From Metasolibacillus fluoroglycofenilyticus (GTDB lineage Bacteria > Bacillota > Bacilli > Bacillales_A > Planococcaceae): a stretch of DNA of 64,000 nucleotides. The stretch covers positions 434,001 to 498,000 of the forward strand of contig NZ_PYWK01000001.1 in the NCBI RefSeq assembly GCF_003049645.1, given 5' to 3'. Both the position numbers and the translations under genes were made by a program. Shown piece by piece: positions 44,489-54,461 of the stretch; the first letter of the stretch is position 1, and each line of letters opens with the position of its first letter. The notes beneath the pieces were generated by a model. The model ran no database searches, was not told the DNA's origin, and was given only the letters and a program-made list of their open reading frames with translations.

Positions 44489-46480
44489 TTATAAAGGCTT
44501 GACTAAGTCGGAGCGAATCCAGACGAAGTCAGCTGGTGGGTTATCGTCCGAGTAGACTTTGTACCAGATGTAGCCGTCGCTGCCTGTTGCTTCTTCTACA
44601 ATTGCTACAGGGTAGCCGAATGCGCCTGATTCACCAATGACCTTCGCTTTATATGTAAAGGCAATTGGTGAGGAAGTAGAGGGCTCCATACGTGCGTTGA
44701 CAGTGCTACCATCATTAAGAACCATAGCTAAACGACCTTGTTTATAGTCTTTCCGACCGAAGCGATTATCTAGGCGGTACATATGACCTGCGATTTTGCT
44801 ACCCCAAAACGGGTCTGATGCGTAATGGACATTCATACCAGTTGTTTTATTACCTGGAACAGCGCCCTTTGCGTAACCACCTGATTGAGGTGTGTAGTTT
44901 TTATTGACATATTGATTAATAAACGCTAAGACGCTATCATTTGGCGTTGCGTAAGTTGAACCTGCTTCTTCATTTGCATCAAAAACACGTATGCCAAAAA
45001 TATTATTTTTCTGAAGTGCGTTTGTGCTTATACCATAATCACTTTCATGTACCGCTGTTGCTAAAATAAATAATGCGTTGACATGATGCTCTTGTTCCAC
45101 CGTTTTTAAAAATGCGCCAAGCCCAAGTAGGCGAGACTCAGTTAAAATATTTGCATAGCGAGGCGCAACTGTGCGACGCTCTTCAAGAATTGTATTAATC
45201 ATATAATCTAGCTCTTCAGCCGTGTAATTCGTTGGCTGGCGTAAGGATGCAAATTGGAAGTATTGATAATGCTTACCAACAAGCTGTCCGTTTGTATTAT
45301 AGAAATGCACTCCGTCTGTACCGTAATAATGAACACCTGGTGCCATAAAGCTTGGTGCTTCACCTATTACATATTCACCAATATAGGCTTGTTTAATATG
45401 ATCGTAGAGCTTGTGCGATAGCATGCCGTTAAGTACATAATAATAGTCACGCCCTTTAATAAGTGAAGTAGGTGTTAGCGTAATTTCACTTATTTTTGCA
45501 TAGCCCTTTGTATCGCCAGCTTGTACGATTGCATACGTATCATTGCTGCCAAAGTATTTAAGCTCAGAGCCTTCAACGACATATGTTAAAGCGTTAGTAA
45601 AGTCTTTATTGCCATAGATTGTTACTGTGTTTGCTGCCACATCAGCGGCAGAGGCGATGCCAGAGCTCATTTTAATAATTTTATCGCCTTGGAAAAGCAG
45701 ATTAACATTTTTTGATGCTTCATAAGCGGCCTCTGCCTGTTCGTATGTAACGTATACAGTTGGCTGCTTTGTTATAGTTGTGTCAGAAATAGTGCCTACA
45801 TAATAGCTGTTATTATTCGTTTCGACAGGTGGTGGCTCAGGACTCACCGTGTCGTCTTGTCCATATTGCTGTGCCGTGACGTTCATACGATATAAAAATG
45901 CTGCTGCATGTGCGATTGTTGCAGAACCTTGAGGGTTGAAAAACACACCCTTTTTCTCGTGTGAACCACGAACGATATTATAGTAAACAGATGTAGCAAC
46001 TGCCTCATGGAATTGTTTGCTAATTTTATTATTATCATTAAAAGTTAATGGTGCTGCTTTGAGTGGAACATTCAAATAGCGCAAAGCTTTGTAAAGCATT
46101 GCAGCCATATGCTGGCGCGTAATTTTTTCATTTGGTCTAAATGTTCCATCAGGGTAGCCACCTAAAATGCCAGAGCCTGCTGCTGCTTGTATTTCAAATG
46201 TTAAAGAATCACCGACTTTTAAATCTGAAAATTGAAATTTATCCGATGCAGGTAAATTAAGAGCACGTGTAATATAGGCAGCAAATTCGCCGCGTGTTAC
46301 AGCACGATTAGGATTATAATTTCCTTTACTATCCGGCAAAATGACACCTAGGTTTGCCCAATGCGTCAGCTCATTTACCATCTGATGCCCTTTAATATCA
46401 CTCGCATAAGATGTAGATGGCATGACCACTGTTAGCGCTAAAATAATAGTGATGACGAGGGTTGTTATTTTTTTTATCAC
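44489..46480 (-). CDS. SLH-anchored beta-N-acetylglucosaminidase
   Basis: A 663-residue exported peptidoglycan hydrolase, the only surface gene in this stretch on the minus strand. Signal peptide LVITIILALTVVMPSTSYA, three SLH repeats to about residue 200 (HWANLGVILPDSKGNYNPN, GSGILGGYPDGTFRPN), a middle region of about 200 residues, then a glucosaminidase domain (LytD/Atl type) with AVHESDYGISTNALQKNN, where the Glu is the likely catalytic acid, and NIFGIRVFD, YVNKNYTPQSGGY. A C-terminal SH3-like module ends the protein. It cleaves the GlcNAc-MurNAc backbone. GTG start with AAAGGAGGATC upstream on the minus strand. Confidence 0.9.
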   Translation of the reverse strand: MIKKITTLVITIILALTVVMPSTSYASDIKGHQMVNELTHWANLGVILPDSKGNYNPNRAVTRGEFAAYITRALNLPASDKFQFSDLKVGDSLTFEIQAAAGSGILGGYPDGTFRPNEKITRQHMAAMLYKALRYLNVPLKAAPLTFNDNNKISKQFHEAVATSVYYNIVRGSHEKKGVFFNPQGSATIAHAAAFLYRMNVTAQQYGQDDTVSPEPPPVETNNNSYYVGTISDTTITKQPTVYVTYEQAEAAYEASKNVNLLFQGDKIIKMSSGIASAADVAANTVTIYGNKDFTNALTYVVEGSELKYFGSNDTYAIVQAGDTKGYAKISEITLTPTSLIKGRDYYYVLNGMLSHKLYDHIKQAYIGEYVIGEAPSFMAPGVHYYGTDGVHFYNTNGQLVGKHYQYFQFASLRQPTNYTAEELDYMINTILEERRTVAPRYANILTESRLLGLGAFLKTVEQEHHVNALFILATAVHESDYGISTNALQKNNIFGIRVFDANEEAGSTYATPNDSVLAFINQYVNKNYTPQSGGYAKGAVPGNKTTGMNVHYASDPFWGSKIAGHMYRLDNRFGRKDYKQGRLAMVLNDGSTVNARMEPSTSSPIAFTYKAKVIGESGAFGYPVAIVEEATGSDGYIWYKVYSDDNPPADFVWIRSDLVKPL

Positions 46481-46739
46481 AAAAAGATCCTCCTTTCAAT
46501 CTATAATAGTTTAACAGCATTTTTAATAGATGGATAGGAGGGAAATAGTTTGTAATAATATTGTAATCTCCGATGGTAGAATGGTAACGGAGAAATCATT
46601 GCCTCACTCGCAATTCCGTTGTAATAATAGCGTAACCATATTATACTTAGAAACGTCTTATATTATAATAGTTAGTAGTTGCAACCATATACATAGAAGG
46701 CGCGTTTCACTTAAGGAGAGAAAATGAAAGAGAGGGTTC

Positions 46740-48227
46740 ATGTCTATAATGAAAGATTTGTCAGTGAAAATTGGGAAGCAGGAGTGGCTTGAAATAGCGT
46801 TGGCAATTGCCGTGTTAATTGCAGCGACGATTATCCCTTCTAAAATTGCGTTAATAAGTACGGCTGTATTTTTCACGTTATTTGCTTTCTTTAAGCCATT
46901 TCAGAGCTTAGTTATTTTAATCCCATACGTTATTTTTAGGTCATTCTTTATTGAATTGAACCCAGGAATGAAATTGATTGGGGATTTGATTACATTTGTT
47001 GTGCTAGGAAGATTGCTTTTATTCAACCTTAAAAACTTTAAAACATTTTTCCATTTTAAAAAGTTTGAGTTAGCATTTTTCTTATTTTTAATTTTAGGCG
47101 CAATAGTTGGTTATATGAATGGGGTAAGTCTAGGCTCTATTATATTCCAAGTACGTACATTTTTAATTATGTACCTATTATATTACGTTTTAAGCCGCAG
47201 TAAGCTTCCAGCTAATTTCTTTGTAAAACTTGCATGGATTACAGTGATATCAGGTATTGTACTATTTGTGCAAGGGATTGTGGAGAAATTATCGATGCGT
47301 ATGATGTGGATGCCGGAAGTGTGGACGCAAAAGGTATTATCATCGACAAACTTTGTGCGTATTTATGGCCTATTGAACAACCCGAACTCATTAGCATTAG
47401 TTATGTTCTTCGCCATTTGTGCCGCTGTATTTTTACGCTTTGTTTATAAGGATGGTCAGTACAAGTATTTATTAGTTGTATCGCAAGTAGCATTTACAGG
47501 TATGCTGCTACTCACTTTATCACGTGGTGCATGGATTGCTTCAATTACGTTCGCTATATTCTTTATATTGCTAGCGCGCAATTGGAAAATGTTAAAAAGT
47601 ATTGCGATTACGCTTATTGCATCTATCCTACTCGTTTATTTACCGACAAATTTAGGGTTGCAATATTTGCAAAGCATCGGTATAGAAAACGATGTAGCAC
47701 CTGAAGATATTGGGGGCGGAATTAGCAACCGCTTTGCTGAAACGTTAGACGAGGATAATTTAGCTTTAATGAATGAAAGCGGTCGTATTTTCTATATTAA
47801 AAAAGGCTTTGAAGTGTTGAAGGATTACCCAATTGCTGGGGCGGGCTTTGGTACTTTCGGCGGCTCGGCAACATTGAGCTATGATTCACCGATTTATGAA
47901 AAATATAATATTCGCTCAGATATTTATGGCGGTAAAAACTTCTATTCAGATAATCAATACATTCAAGTAATAGCGGAAACAGGCGCGCTAGGCGTCTTGT
48001 TATTTGCCAGCTTCCTATTATTGATGGTGTGGCTGTTTTGGAAGGAGCGCCGTGCAACTTTTGGGCAATATATGTTTGCTTTATGGTTTGCAACAGGTGT
48101 GTGCGGATTCTTTTATAATATTTGGGAACTTAAAGTATATACGATGTTCTTCTTTATGATTTTCGCCATTTTTGCAAGCAATCGTCATTTATACCCGATG
48201 CTCGACTTGAATAAGGATGGAGAATAA
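46740..48227 (+). CDS. O-antigen ligase/polymerase-family membrane protein (Wzy_C)
   Basis: A 495-residue polytopic membrane protein with about twelve hydrophobic helices. The central LLTLSRGAWIASITFAI motif and the following large external loop (residues about 310-390, ISNRFAETLDEDN, GRIFYIKKGFEVLKDYPIAG, YSDNQYIQVIAETG) are those of the Wzy_C/O-antigen ligase family. Such proteins join undecaprenyl-linked glycan to an acceptor or polymerise repeat units outside the membrane. It may act on the SLH-binding wall polysaccharide. ATG 46740 has GAGAGG close upstream; ATG 46749 is an alternative. A short competing frame starts at 46724. Family confident, role inferred. Confidence 0.87.
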   Translation: MSIMKDLSVKIGKQEWLEIALAIAVLIAATIIPSKIALISTAVFFTLFAFFKPFQSLVILIPYVIFRSFFIELNPGMKLIGDLITFVVLGRLLLFNLKNFKTFFHFKKFELAFFLFLILGAIVGYMNGVSLGSIIFQVRTFLIMYLLYYVLSRSKLPANFFVKLAWITVISGIVLFVQGIVEKLSMRMMWMPEVWTQKVLSSTNFVRIYGLLNNPNSLALVMFFAICAAVFLRFVYKDGQYKYLLVVSQVAFTGMLLLTLSRGAWIASITFAIFFILLARNWKMLKSIAITLIASILLVYLPTNLGLQYLQSIGIENDVAPEDIGGGISNRFAETLDEDNLALMNESGRIFYIKKGFEVLKDYPIAGAGFGTFGGSATLSYDSPIYEKYNIRSDIYGGKNFYSDNQYIQVIAETGALGVLLFASFLLLMVWLFWKERRATFGQYMFALWFATGVCGFFYNIWELKVYTMFFFMIFAIFASNRHLYPMLDLNKDGE

Positions 48228-48283
48228 ATCGATAAAGTACTGTGGACGAGGCTCTGTTATATTTAAGAAACGCCAATAGGATA

Positions 48284-48322
48284 GAGAAGTCGCAAATATA
48301 TTCTAACAACTTCAAATAAATC
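48284..48322 (+). repeat. two units of the GTCGCAAATA array family (array 3)
   Basis: AAGTCGCAAATATATTC followed by the variant CTTCAAATAAATC. It directly precedes a terminator. Confidence 0.6.
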
Positions 48323-48329
48323 ATAATAA

Positions 48330-48376
48330 AAGTGCCTGAAAAACATAGCAATCGCAATGTTCTTTAGGCACTTCCC
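48330..48376 (+). terminator. terminator after the ligase-family gene
   Basis: AAGTGCCTGAA (48330-48340) pairs with TTTAGGCACTT (48363-48373), and AACAT/ATGTT extend it inside. Confidence 0.75.
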
Positions 48377-48412
48377 ACATTTATGGGCATGTTAAAATCG
48401 AAAAACTCAGGG

Positions 48413-48618
48413 AGTTGTCCGAAAAGTCCATTTTGTTTTGACGCTGCATTGAAATCAATGTTTTCATCGCTTCCCTTTTACTGAAGGATAAAGCTGCTAA
48501 AGTCAATGTTCATCCCATTTTTAAAAGAGGCGTTCCCTGTTTATATGAATCAATATTTTGCGAAACATCATCGCTACTGTCAAAAATGCCGGCTATGCAA
48601 GGATTTTTGGACAGCCCC
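48413..48618 (+). repeat. 206-bp intergenic repeat, copy B (uninterrupted)
   Basis: Aligns end to end with copy A at 15825-16277 after removal of the 247-base insertion there. It has no gene of its own; it ends in a TCAAAAA/TTTTTGGA hairpin. The following 48619-48832 shows nothing recognisable. It could be a small mobile repeat with hairpin end or a regulatory RNA gene. Confidence 0.85.
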
Positions 48619-48865
48619 CTTGAAAAGGAATCTTCAAAAAATTCCAAACTAGCGTTAGTAGAGCTGTAATTGATATCTAAAAAAGTTACGCTAGTAATTA
48701 TTTCAATGGGCCTCAACAAAAGACATATGTTTGTAATAGAATCTCATTGAAAAATTTGTTAATGTAATAGAGTAGAAAACTTATCTTGATTTGGGGTAAT
48801 TCGAGATAAAGCATTTAATCAAACGAGAGGAAGTGACTTGCTTCGATTTTCATTGGAGCGGAAAA

Positions 48866-51616
48866 ATGAAACGCATATTTTTAAGGTTATTTAGTGCAAT
48901 GCTGATGTTTTCAATTGTTTTTGGAGGAGCAACTAGCGGATATGCATTCCAAACGACGAATGATACATACCCACTGTCGCAAGGAGTAAAGTATTCGAAT
49001 TATACATATACGCAATCAAAGATAAATCATTTACAAGTGGATTTGTCGAATCCGTATACAAAATTAACAGTCGGCTTACCGTCACCAATTAACTCATTAC
49101 TGACGACGACAGATCATGCAAATCGTAATTCAAAGGAAGGTAATCGTGTAGTAGGGGCAATCAACTCTAACTTTTTTAATATGGGAGACGGTTATCCACT
49201 TTATTTATTATCGCAAAATAACGCAATTGTGACACCGAGCGTTATATCTTCATCTAGCTCTAATTATGTGAGTCAGCCGATTGCTTTCGGTATTACAGCG
49301 AATGGCAATGCAGAAATTGCTTACTATAATAGTAATATCATTGTTAACTATAAAGGTGAGGATATTAAAGTAAGTGGCTTGAACGTTACGCGTGGCACAG
49401 ACCAAGCTGTCATTTATACACCTCAGCACCATAGCTCGCAAACACCAAATGGTGGTAAGGGTATGGAATTTGTTGTTGAAACAGGCAATACAATAGGTGC
49501 TACTCGCTTTGGGCAAACGATGGCAGGGAAAGTAACAGCAATTCGTGGCTATGATGATGAGCAAAAAGCAAAAATCCCACGTAATGGCTTTGTTCTATCA
49601 TTTAATGGTTCAAAATGGGGCGATAAATTCCGAAATATTAAAGTCGGTGATGATATTTCTGTTACCTTCTCGATTGATGATCGTTGGATGGATGCCCAAT
49701 TTATGATGGCAAGTGGTCCGCTATTGGTGCTAGATGGTAAAGTGAACTTGACGATGGATGCGAATAGTTCACGTGCAAAAGAAATAGCACCGCGTACAGC
49801 AGTTGCTATTAGTAAAGATAAAAAGACTGTACATCTTATTACAGTTGATGGACGACAAGGTTCAAGCAACGGGATGACATTAACACAGTTCGCTAATTAT
49901 TTAGTGCGACTGGGCGTAGACCGAGCGATTAACCTTGATGGGGGTGGTTCCACAGCGATGGGAATTCGTAAATATGGCAGCAATACAGTCGTATTAGCGA
50001 ATAGTCCATCAGGTGGCTCACAGCGTCGCGTATCAGCTATTTTACAAGCAGTGAGCACAGGGGCAACGGGTACTGCAACAACAATGAAAGTTACGCGTGA
50101 TCAGGTTGGCTCTTTATTAGTAGGAGCAAGTGTTAAACTGACACCTGAGTATGTATTAGATGAGCATTACAACCCACTACCAGTAAATGCAAGTAATTTT
50201 GCTGTGACAGCACAAAATGGACTCGTTTCAGTAGATGGACTTAGCTTCACAGGGGTGAGTGCAGGGAGTGAACGTGTTACAGTAACATACGGTAATGCGG
50301 CACAAACAATGGCATTCAATGTATTAGATGCACCAGTAAGCCTGAAAATTTCAGCGCCTGCAACAACAATTGACCCGGGTGCCTCATTGCAATTAAAAGC
50401 AACAGCAACAGGGCAAAACAATGAAAATTTAATTTACGCAGCGTCTCAACTAGAATGGTCTGTGGATAGTGAATACGGAACAATTTCCCAAACAGGCCTA
50501 TTTAAGTCAAATGGCAAGCTTGGCAAAGCATTAGTTAGCGCGAAGCTAGGTACAAAAACAGTAACGCAGGAAATCGATGTAAAACAAACATTTACACAAC
50601 AAGTATTTGCTATTTCTAATTTTGAGAAGTCTGATGAATGGCGTGTAGAAACGGCATTAACAACGGCTCAAGCAACGTTAGAAAGCTCAAAAACAATTGG
50701 TAAGCAAGGCAATTATTCAATGAAGTTAACATACGATATGACAGGCAATAAGGAAGGAACAGCTGCTGCATATTTACGTTTGAATTCATTAATTCAATTA
50801 CCAGCAGAGCCGATTAAACTTGGTGTATGGGTATATGGTGATGGCAATGGCACTTGGGTGCGCGGACAAATTCGCGACGTAGCGGGTGGAAAGCATACGA
50901 TTGACTTCACGGAAGAAAACGGCCAAACGTGGACAGGTTGGAAATATATTGAGGCAGACATCCCGAAAGACATTCCGAAGCCAATATCACTAGAATCTAT
51001 TTATATTGTACAGCCAGCTTTGGAGAAGCAAAAAGCAGGTACATTATACTTTGATAAGCTACAAGCAATTTACTCGTCTAATTATGAGGAAGCACCATTT
51101 ACAGATATTAGTGTGAAGCATAATTATAAAAAAGAGATTCAATATTTAGTAGAAGCGGGTTTAATTAACGGTTACGGTGATGGTTCCTTTAAGCCAGAGC
51201 AAGCATTAACACGCGCACATGCAGCTGTACTGCTTACACGAGCGTTAGATTTAGACACGAAGTCGATTTCCAACCCAGGTTTTAAAGATGTGGCAACAAG
51301 CCATCCTTACTATAAGGAAATCGCAGCAATCGTTAACGCAGGAATTATGAATGGTACGGGGCAAGGGATATTTGATCCAAATGCGAAGCTAACACGTGCA
51401 CAAATGGCGAAAATTTTAGTCATGGCCTATGATTTAAAAGGCACAACAACGACTAAATTTAAAGATGTGAGCACACAGCACTGGTCATATGACTTTGTCC
51501 ACACATTGGCGGCAAACAAAATTACAACAGGCTATGAGGATAACACATTCAAGCCGGGCTTAGAAGTATCGCGTGTCCACTTTAGCTTATTCTTATATCG
51601 AACAATAACAAAATAA
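48866..51616 (+). CDS. phosphodiester glycosidase (NAGPA-like) with SLH domains
   Basis: A 916-residue exported protein. Signal peptide LRLFSAMLMFSIVFGGATSGYA, then a NAGPA/phosphodiester-glycosidase domain at about residues 60-400: VVGAINSNFFNMGDGYPLYL, ASGPLLVLDGK, APRTAVAISKD, ITVDGRQGSSNGMTL and RAINLDGGGSTAM, all family hallmarks. Two Ig-like/Big2 modules and a beta-sandwich region follow, then three C-terminal SLH repeats. The frame is open from 48833; ATG 48866 is chosen because GGAG is seven bases upstream and the signal peptide begins there. Related enzymes remove sugars linked by phosphodiester; a role in trimming phosphate-linked wall glycans is inferred. Confidence 0.9.
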   Translation: MKRIFLRLFSAMLMFSIVFGGATSGYAFQTTNDTYPLSQGVKYSNYTYTQSKINHLQVDLSNPYTKLTVGLPSPINSLLTTTDHANRNSKEGNRVVGAINSNFFNMGDGYPLYLLSQNNAIVTPSVISSSSSNYVSQPIAFGITANGNAEIAYYNSNIIVNYKGEDIKVSGLNVTRGTDQAVIYTPQHHSSQTPNGGKGMEFVVETGNTIGATRFGQTMAGKVTAIRGYDDEQKAKIPRNGFVLSFNGSKWGDKFRNIKVGDDISVTFSIDDRWMDAQFMMASGPLLVLDGKVNLTMDANSSRAKEIAPRTAVAISKDKKTVHLITVDGRQGSSNGMTLTQFANYLVRLGVDRAINLDGGGSTAMGIRKYGSNTVVLANSPSGGSQRRVSAILQAVSTGATGTATTMKVTRDQVGSLLVGASVKLTPEYVLDEHYNPLPVNASNFAVTAQNGLVSVDGLSFTGVSAGSERVTVTYGNAAQTMAFNVLDAPVSLKISAPATTIDPGASLQLKATATGQNNENLIYAASQLEWSVDSEYGTISQTGLFKSNGKLGKALVSAKLGTKTVTQEIDVKQTFTQQVFAISNFEKSDEWRVETALTTAQATLESSKTIGKQGNYSMKLTYDMTGNKEGTAAAYLRLNSLIQLPAEPIKLGVWVYGDGNGTWVRGQIRDVAGGKHTIDFTEENGQTWTGWKYIEADIPKDIPKPISLESIYIVQPALEKQKAGTLYFDKLQAIYSSNYEEAPFTDISVKHNYKKEIQYLVEAGLINGYGDGSFKPEQALTRAHAAVLLTRALDLDTKSISNPGFKDVATSHPYYKEIAAIVNAGIMNGTGQGIFDPNAKLTRAQMAKILVMAYDLKGTTTTKFKDVSTQHWSYDFVHTLAANKITTGYEDNTFKPGLEVSRVHFSLFLYRTITK

Positions 51617-51625
51617 AATATGTGG

Positions 51626-51666
51626 AAAGAGCTGTTAGGAAAGATTTACTATCCTACAGCTCTTTT
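51626..51666 (+). terminator. terminator after the NAGPA-SLH gene
   Basis: AAAGAGCTGT (51626-51635) pairs with ACAGCTCTTTT (51656-51666), with AGGA/TCCT inside. Confidence 0.88.
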
Positions 51667-51852
51667 GATTTAGCAAATATTACATTAAAAAAGAGGAAAT
51701 CTTGAATAAATCATGAAATTTTAATGATATACTGAACAAACAGCCGATAAAACTAACAGGGGGTGATTTTTACAAAAAAGTAATATCTAGATAAGTGGAA
51801 AGTAATTAATTTATTTTACTATTTTCATCAGCTTACATAAGGAGGGGGCATT

Positions 51853-53955
51853 ATGAAGAAGAGACAGAGTATCCCATTAAAGTTATCTTCTATTATTATC
51901 GGAGTATTTATTTTATTATTTATTACCTATATGTTGGTAACAGGGGCTATTATTAAAAATCAAAATGTCGCTGATGCTGAAAAATTAACATTAACAACCG
52001 CAGAGCAATCTACTTTAAAAATGAGTGAGCGCTTTAAAAAGGCGAGTACGACGCTAATTACAACCAAGGGGATATTAGAGAATTTAAGAAATAATAATGA
52101 TCTTTATGGAGATGACGTATTAGAAATTATTGCGTCTAACTTACATAATAATGAAGATATTATGGGGGCAGGTGCTGTACTTGAGCGCAATTCATTTGAG
52201 GTTGATGCAGTATCTGCAGGGCGTTATGTCGATTCGCAAGGTCGCTTTATTCCATATTTGTGGAAGGAGGAGCAATCTATTGATATAACGATGCTAAATG
52301 ATTTAGATGATAGACAGGTATCGGAGTGGTATTGGATACCAAAAGAGCAAAAGCGTATGACGTTAGTTGAGCCATATCCGTATGAGGTAAATGGACAAAT
52401 TGTGCCGATGACGACTGTTGCAGTTCCTTTAATTGATTCACGAGGTAATGTGTTTGGTGCATTAACTGCCGATATTTCAATTGAATTTTTAAATGAATTG
52501 ATTGCAGCAGACACACCTATAGGAGGCTATGCAGCAATCGTTTCTAACGCTGGTGAACTTGTTGCAGATAGCCTCGGGGAAAGTGGTGGCAACGTGGAGT
52601 CATACAGCGGAATTGCATGGGAATCTATTAAGCAACAAATAGCAAGTGGCGAAACGGCAAGTATGTATGAATATTCTCAACAATTAAAGGATACGTCCTA
52701 TATGATTTTCAAGCCGATGGTATTGGAGGGAATCGAGGAGAAATGGGCAGTGCAATTCGTCCTACCAGAATCGGTTATTTTAGAGCAGTATAATCAAATC
52801 GTATGGATTGCGGTAATTTCTGCGGTCATTATTATTTCTGTAATGGCGTTAATTAGTATTTGGTATATTTTCAAGCAGCTTCGACCGTTGAAATATTTAC
52901 GCGAATCTATGGAGGCAGCTGCATCTGGTAATTTAACAAAAACGATTGACCCAAAATATATTAAGCCTGATGAAATTGGTACTGTGACGCTGGCTTATAA
53001 TAATATGATTGAGCAGACTAGTGAAATTATTAAAACTGTACAAAATTCAACGGAAACATTGAATGATGCTACGGCACATGTTACGAATTCCTTTAATGAA
53101 ATTACAGCTTCTAGCGTGGAGGTAGCGACGGCAATTGATGAGATTGCACAAGGAACATCTAAGCAATCAGAGGATACGGAGGAAACAAACTACCGTATGA
53201 TGGATTTATCAGATGAACTCGATACATTATCCTCTATTTCAAATAATATGGACGAGCTATCAAAGCAAACACAAGAGACGATTTCGAATGGAATGAATGA
53301 AGTTGTTAGCTTGCGTGAGCATAATGCACAAACAAATAACATGAATACACGTATTCAACAACAAATGCATACATTGGCGACAGATATTTCAAATATCAAT
53401 AATATTATCGCTTCAATACAGGGGATAACAGAACAGACAAATTTACTCGCATTGAATGCAAGTATAGAAGCTGCTCGGGCAGGCGAGCATGGAAAAGGCT
53501 TTGCTGTTGTAGCAGAGGAAGTCCGTAATCTAGCGGAGCAATCGAAGAAGGAAACCGAAATTATTCGCGAAACAGTTGCGGGAATTTTAGAAAACTCCCG
53601 ACAAACTGTGGAAGTAATTGATGCCAATGCGCAATTATTAGATAGGCAAAATGCATCTGTGCATAGTACAGAGCAGGCATTTAAAAATAATAGCGAGCTA
53701 ACATTGTCGCTTACAACTGCTATTGAAAAACTAAAAGAGCAGCTTGAAAATATGCTAGAGCATAAAAATCAAGCAACGATGGCCATTCAAAGTATCTCTG
53801 CAATATCAGAGCAAACGGCAGCCTCAGCAGAAGAGGTAAGCGCTACTGCGCAATCACAGCAAAACGAGCTATTCAATGTGTCACAAGCTGTAATGAATGT
53901 AGAGAAAACGTCAAAAGAGCTACAAGAGGCGGTTCAACGCTTTACTTTAAATTAG
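51853..53955 (+). CDS. methyl-accepting chemotaxis protein (dCache-HAMP-MA)
   Basis: A 700-residue transmembrane receptor. First membrane helix at about 13-35 ([17 protein letters not shown]), external ligand domain of the dCache type to about 315 ([49 protein letters not shown]), second helix about 317-340, HAMP, then a cytoplasmic signalling coil with the conserved hairpin tip [20 protein letters not shown] and [16 protein letters not shown], which binds CheA and CheW. Methylation-helix features are normal. ATAAGGAGGGGGC precedes the ATG. No chemotaxis genes adjoin it, so it is an orphan receptor; the ligand is unknown. Confidence 0.95.
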   Translation: MKKRQSIPLKLSSIIIGVFILLFITYMLVTGAIIKNQNVADAEKLTLTTAEQSTLKMSERFKKASTTLITTKGILENLRNNNDLYGDDVLEIIASNLHNNEDIMGAGAVLERNSFEVDAVSAGRYVDSQGRFIPYLWKEEQSIDITMLNDLDDRQVSEWYWIPKEQKRMTLVEPYPYEVNGQIVPMTTVAVPLIDSRGNVFGALTADISIEFLNELIAADTPIGGYAAIVSNAGELVADSLGESGGNVESYSGIAWESIKQQIASGETASMYEYSQQLKDTSYMIFKPMVLEGIEEKWAVQFVLPESVILEQYNQIVWIAVISAVIIISVMALISIWYIFKQLRPLKYLRESMEAAASGNLTKTIDPKYIKPDEIGTVTLAYNNMIEQTSEIIKTVQNSTETLNDATAHVTNSFNEITASSVEVATAIDEIAQGTSKQSEDTEETNYRMMDLSDELDTLSSISNNMDELSKQTQETISNGMNEVVSLREHNAQTNNMNTRIQQQMHTLATDISNINNIIASIQGITEQTNLLALNASIEAARAGEHGKGFAVVAEEVRNLAEQSKKETEIIRETVAGILENSRQTVEVIDANAQLLDRQNASVHSTEQAFKNNSELTLSLTTAIEKLKEQLENMLEHKNQATMAIQSISAISEQTAASAEEVSATAQSQQNELFNVSQAVMNVEKTSKELQEAVQRFTLN

Positions 53956-53970
53956 GAGATTGAGGTTGAA

Positions 53971-54014
53971 GGCGTCCAAAAAAGCCGTGCAGTTGCCGGT
54001 ATTTTGGACGTCTT
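53971..54014 (+). terminator. hairpin of the GCCGTGCAGTTGCC-loop family
   Basis: GGCGTCCAAAA pairs with TATTTTGGACGTC around GCCGTGCAGTTGCC, as at 34612 and 39000. It follows the chemotaxis gene stop by about 15 bases and probably ends its message. Confidence 0.78.
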
Positions 54015-54159
54015 TACTTATGTTTGGATAAAGGGCTTCCTTTGAAAATGTGGTGAACACTAGTTTTAACGATATTTACCTTTCATTTAATGCGTTGCCC
54101 AAACAAATTAGACCTTTCAGACAGCCTTACCCTTTTTTATTAAAACTCTCAAAAGCTAG

Positions 54160-54297
54160 AAAGTCGCAAATATATTTGAGGAGTCGCAAATAAATCAAGG
54201 CAAGTCGCAAATATATTTGAAAAGTCGCAAATAAATCAAGGCAAGTCGCAAATATATCCGAGAAAATGCAAATAAATCAACGCAAGCCACACATAAA
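54160..54297 (+). repeat. tandem AAGTCGCAAATAWATC array 4
   Basis: Six or seven units of 20-21 bases. Units alternate in their tails: AAGTCGCAAATATATTTGA and AAGTCGCAAATAAATCAAGGC, giving a 41-42-base higher-order period. It lies 165 bases before csaB. The last units decay (AATGCAAATAAATC, AAGCCACACATAAA). Confidence 0.85.
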
Positions 54298-54461
54298 AAA
54301 TCAAGATGTAATGCGTATGGGATTACGACAATTTTAGTCAGGCAGGCCTTTCTTTCTTTTCTTTCTTAAACGGCATATATGCTATACTAAATGATAGAAC
54401 TAAGCGAAGAAAAAAGCGTCATATATTTAGAGACATTGAATTAAAAAGGATGAATGCATAA

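Noticed and set aside
46724-46789. Short frame beginning ATGAAAGAGAGG before the ligase-family gene
   Set aside because: It has a fair ribosome site but overlaps the large gene almost completely and shows no peptide features; a leader peptide cannot be excluded but has no support.
54160-54297. Possible CRISPR array (regular short repeats)
   Set aside because: Units are only 20-21 bases with four or five variable bases between cores; there are no spacers of 30 or more bases, no leader and no cas genes.
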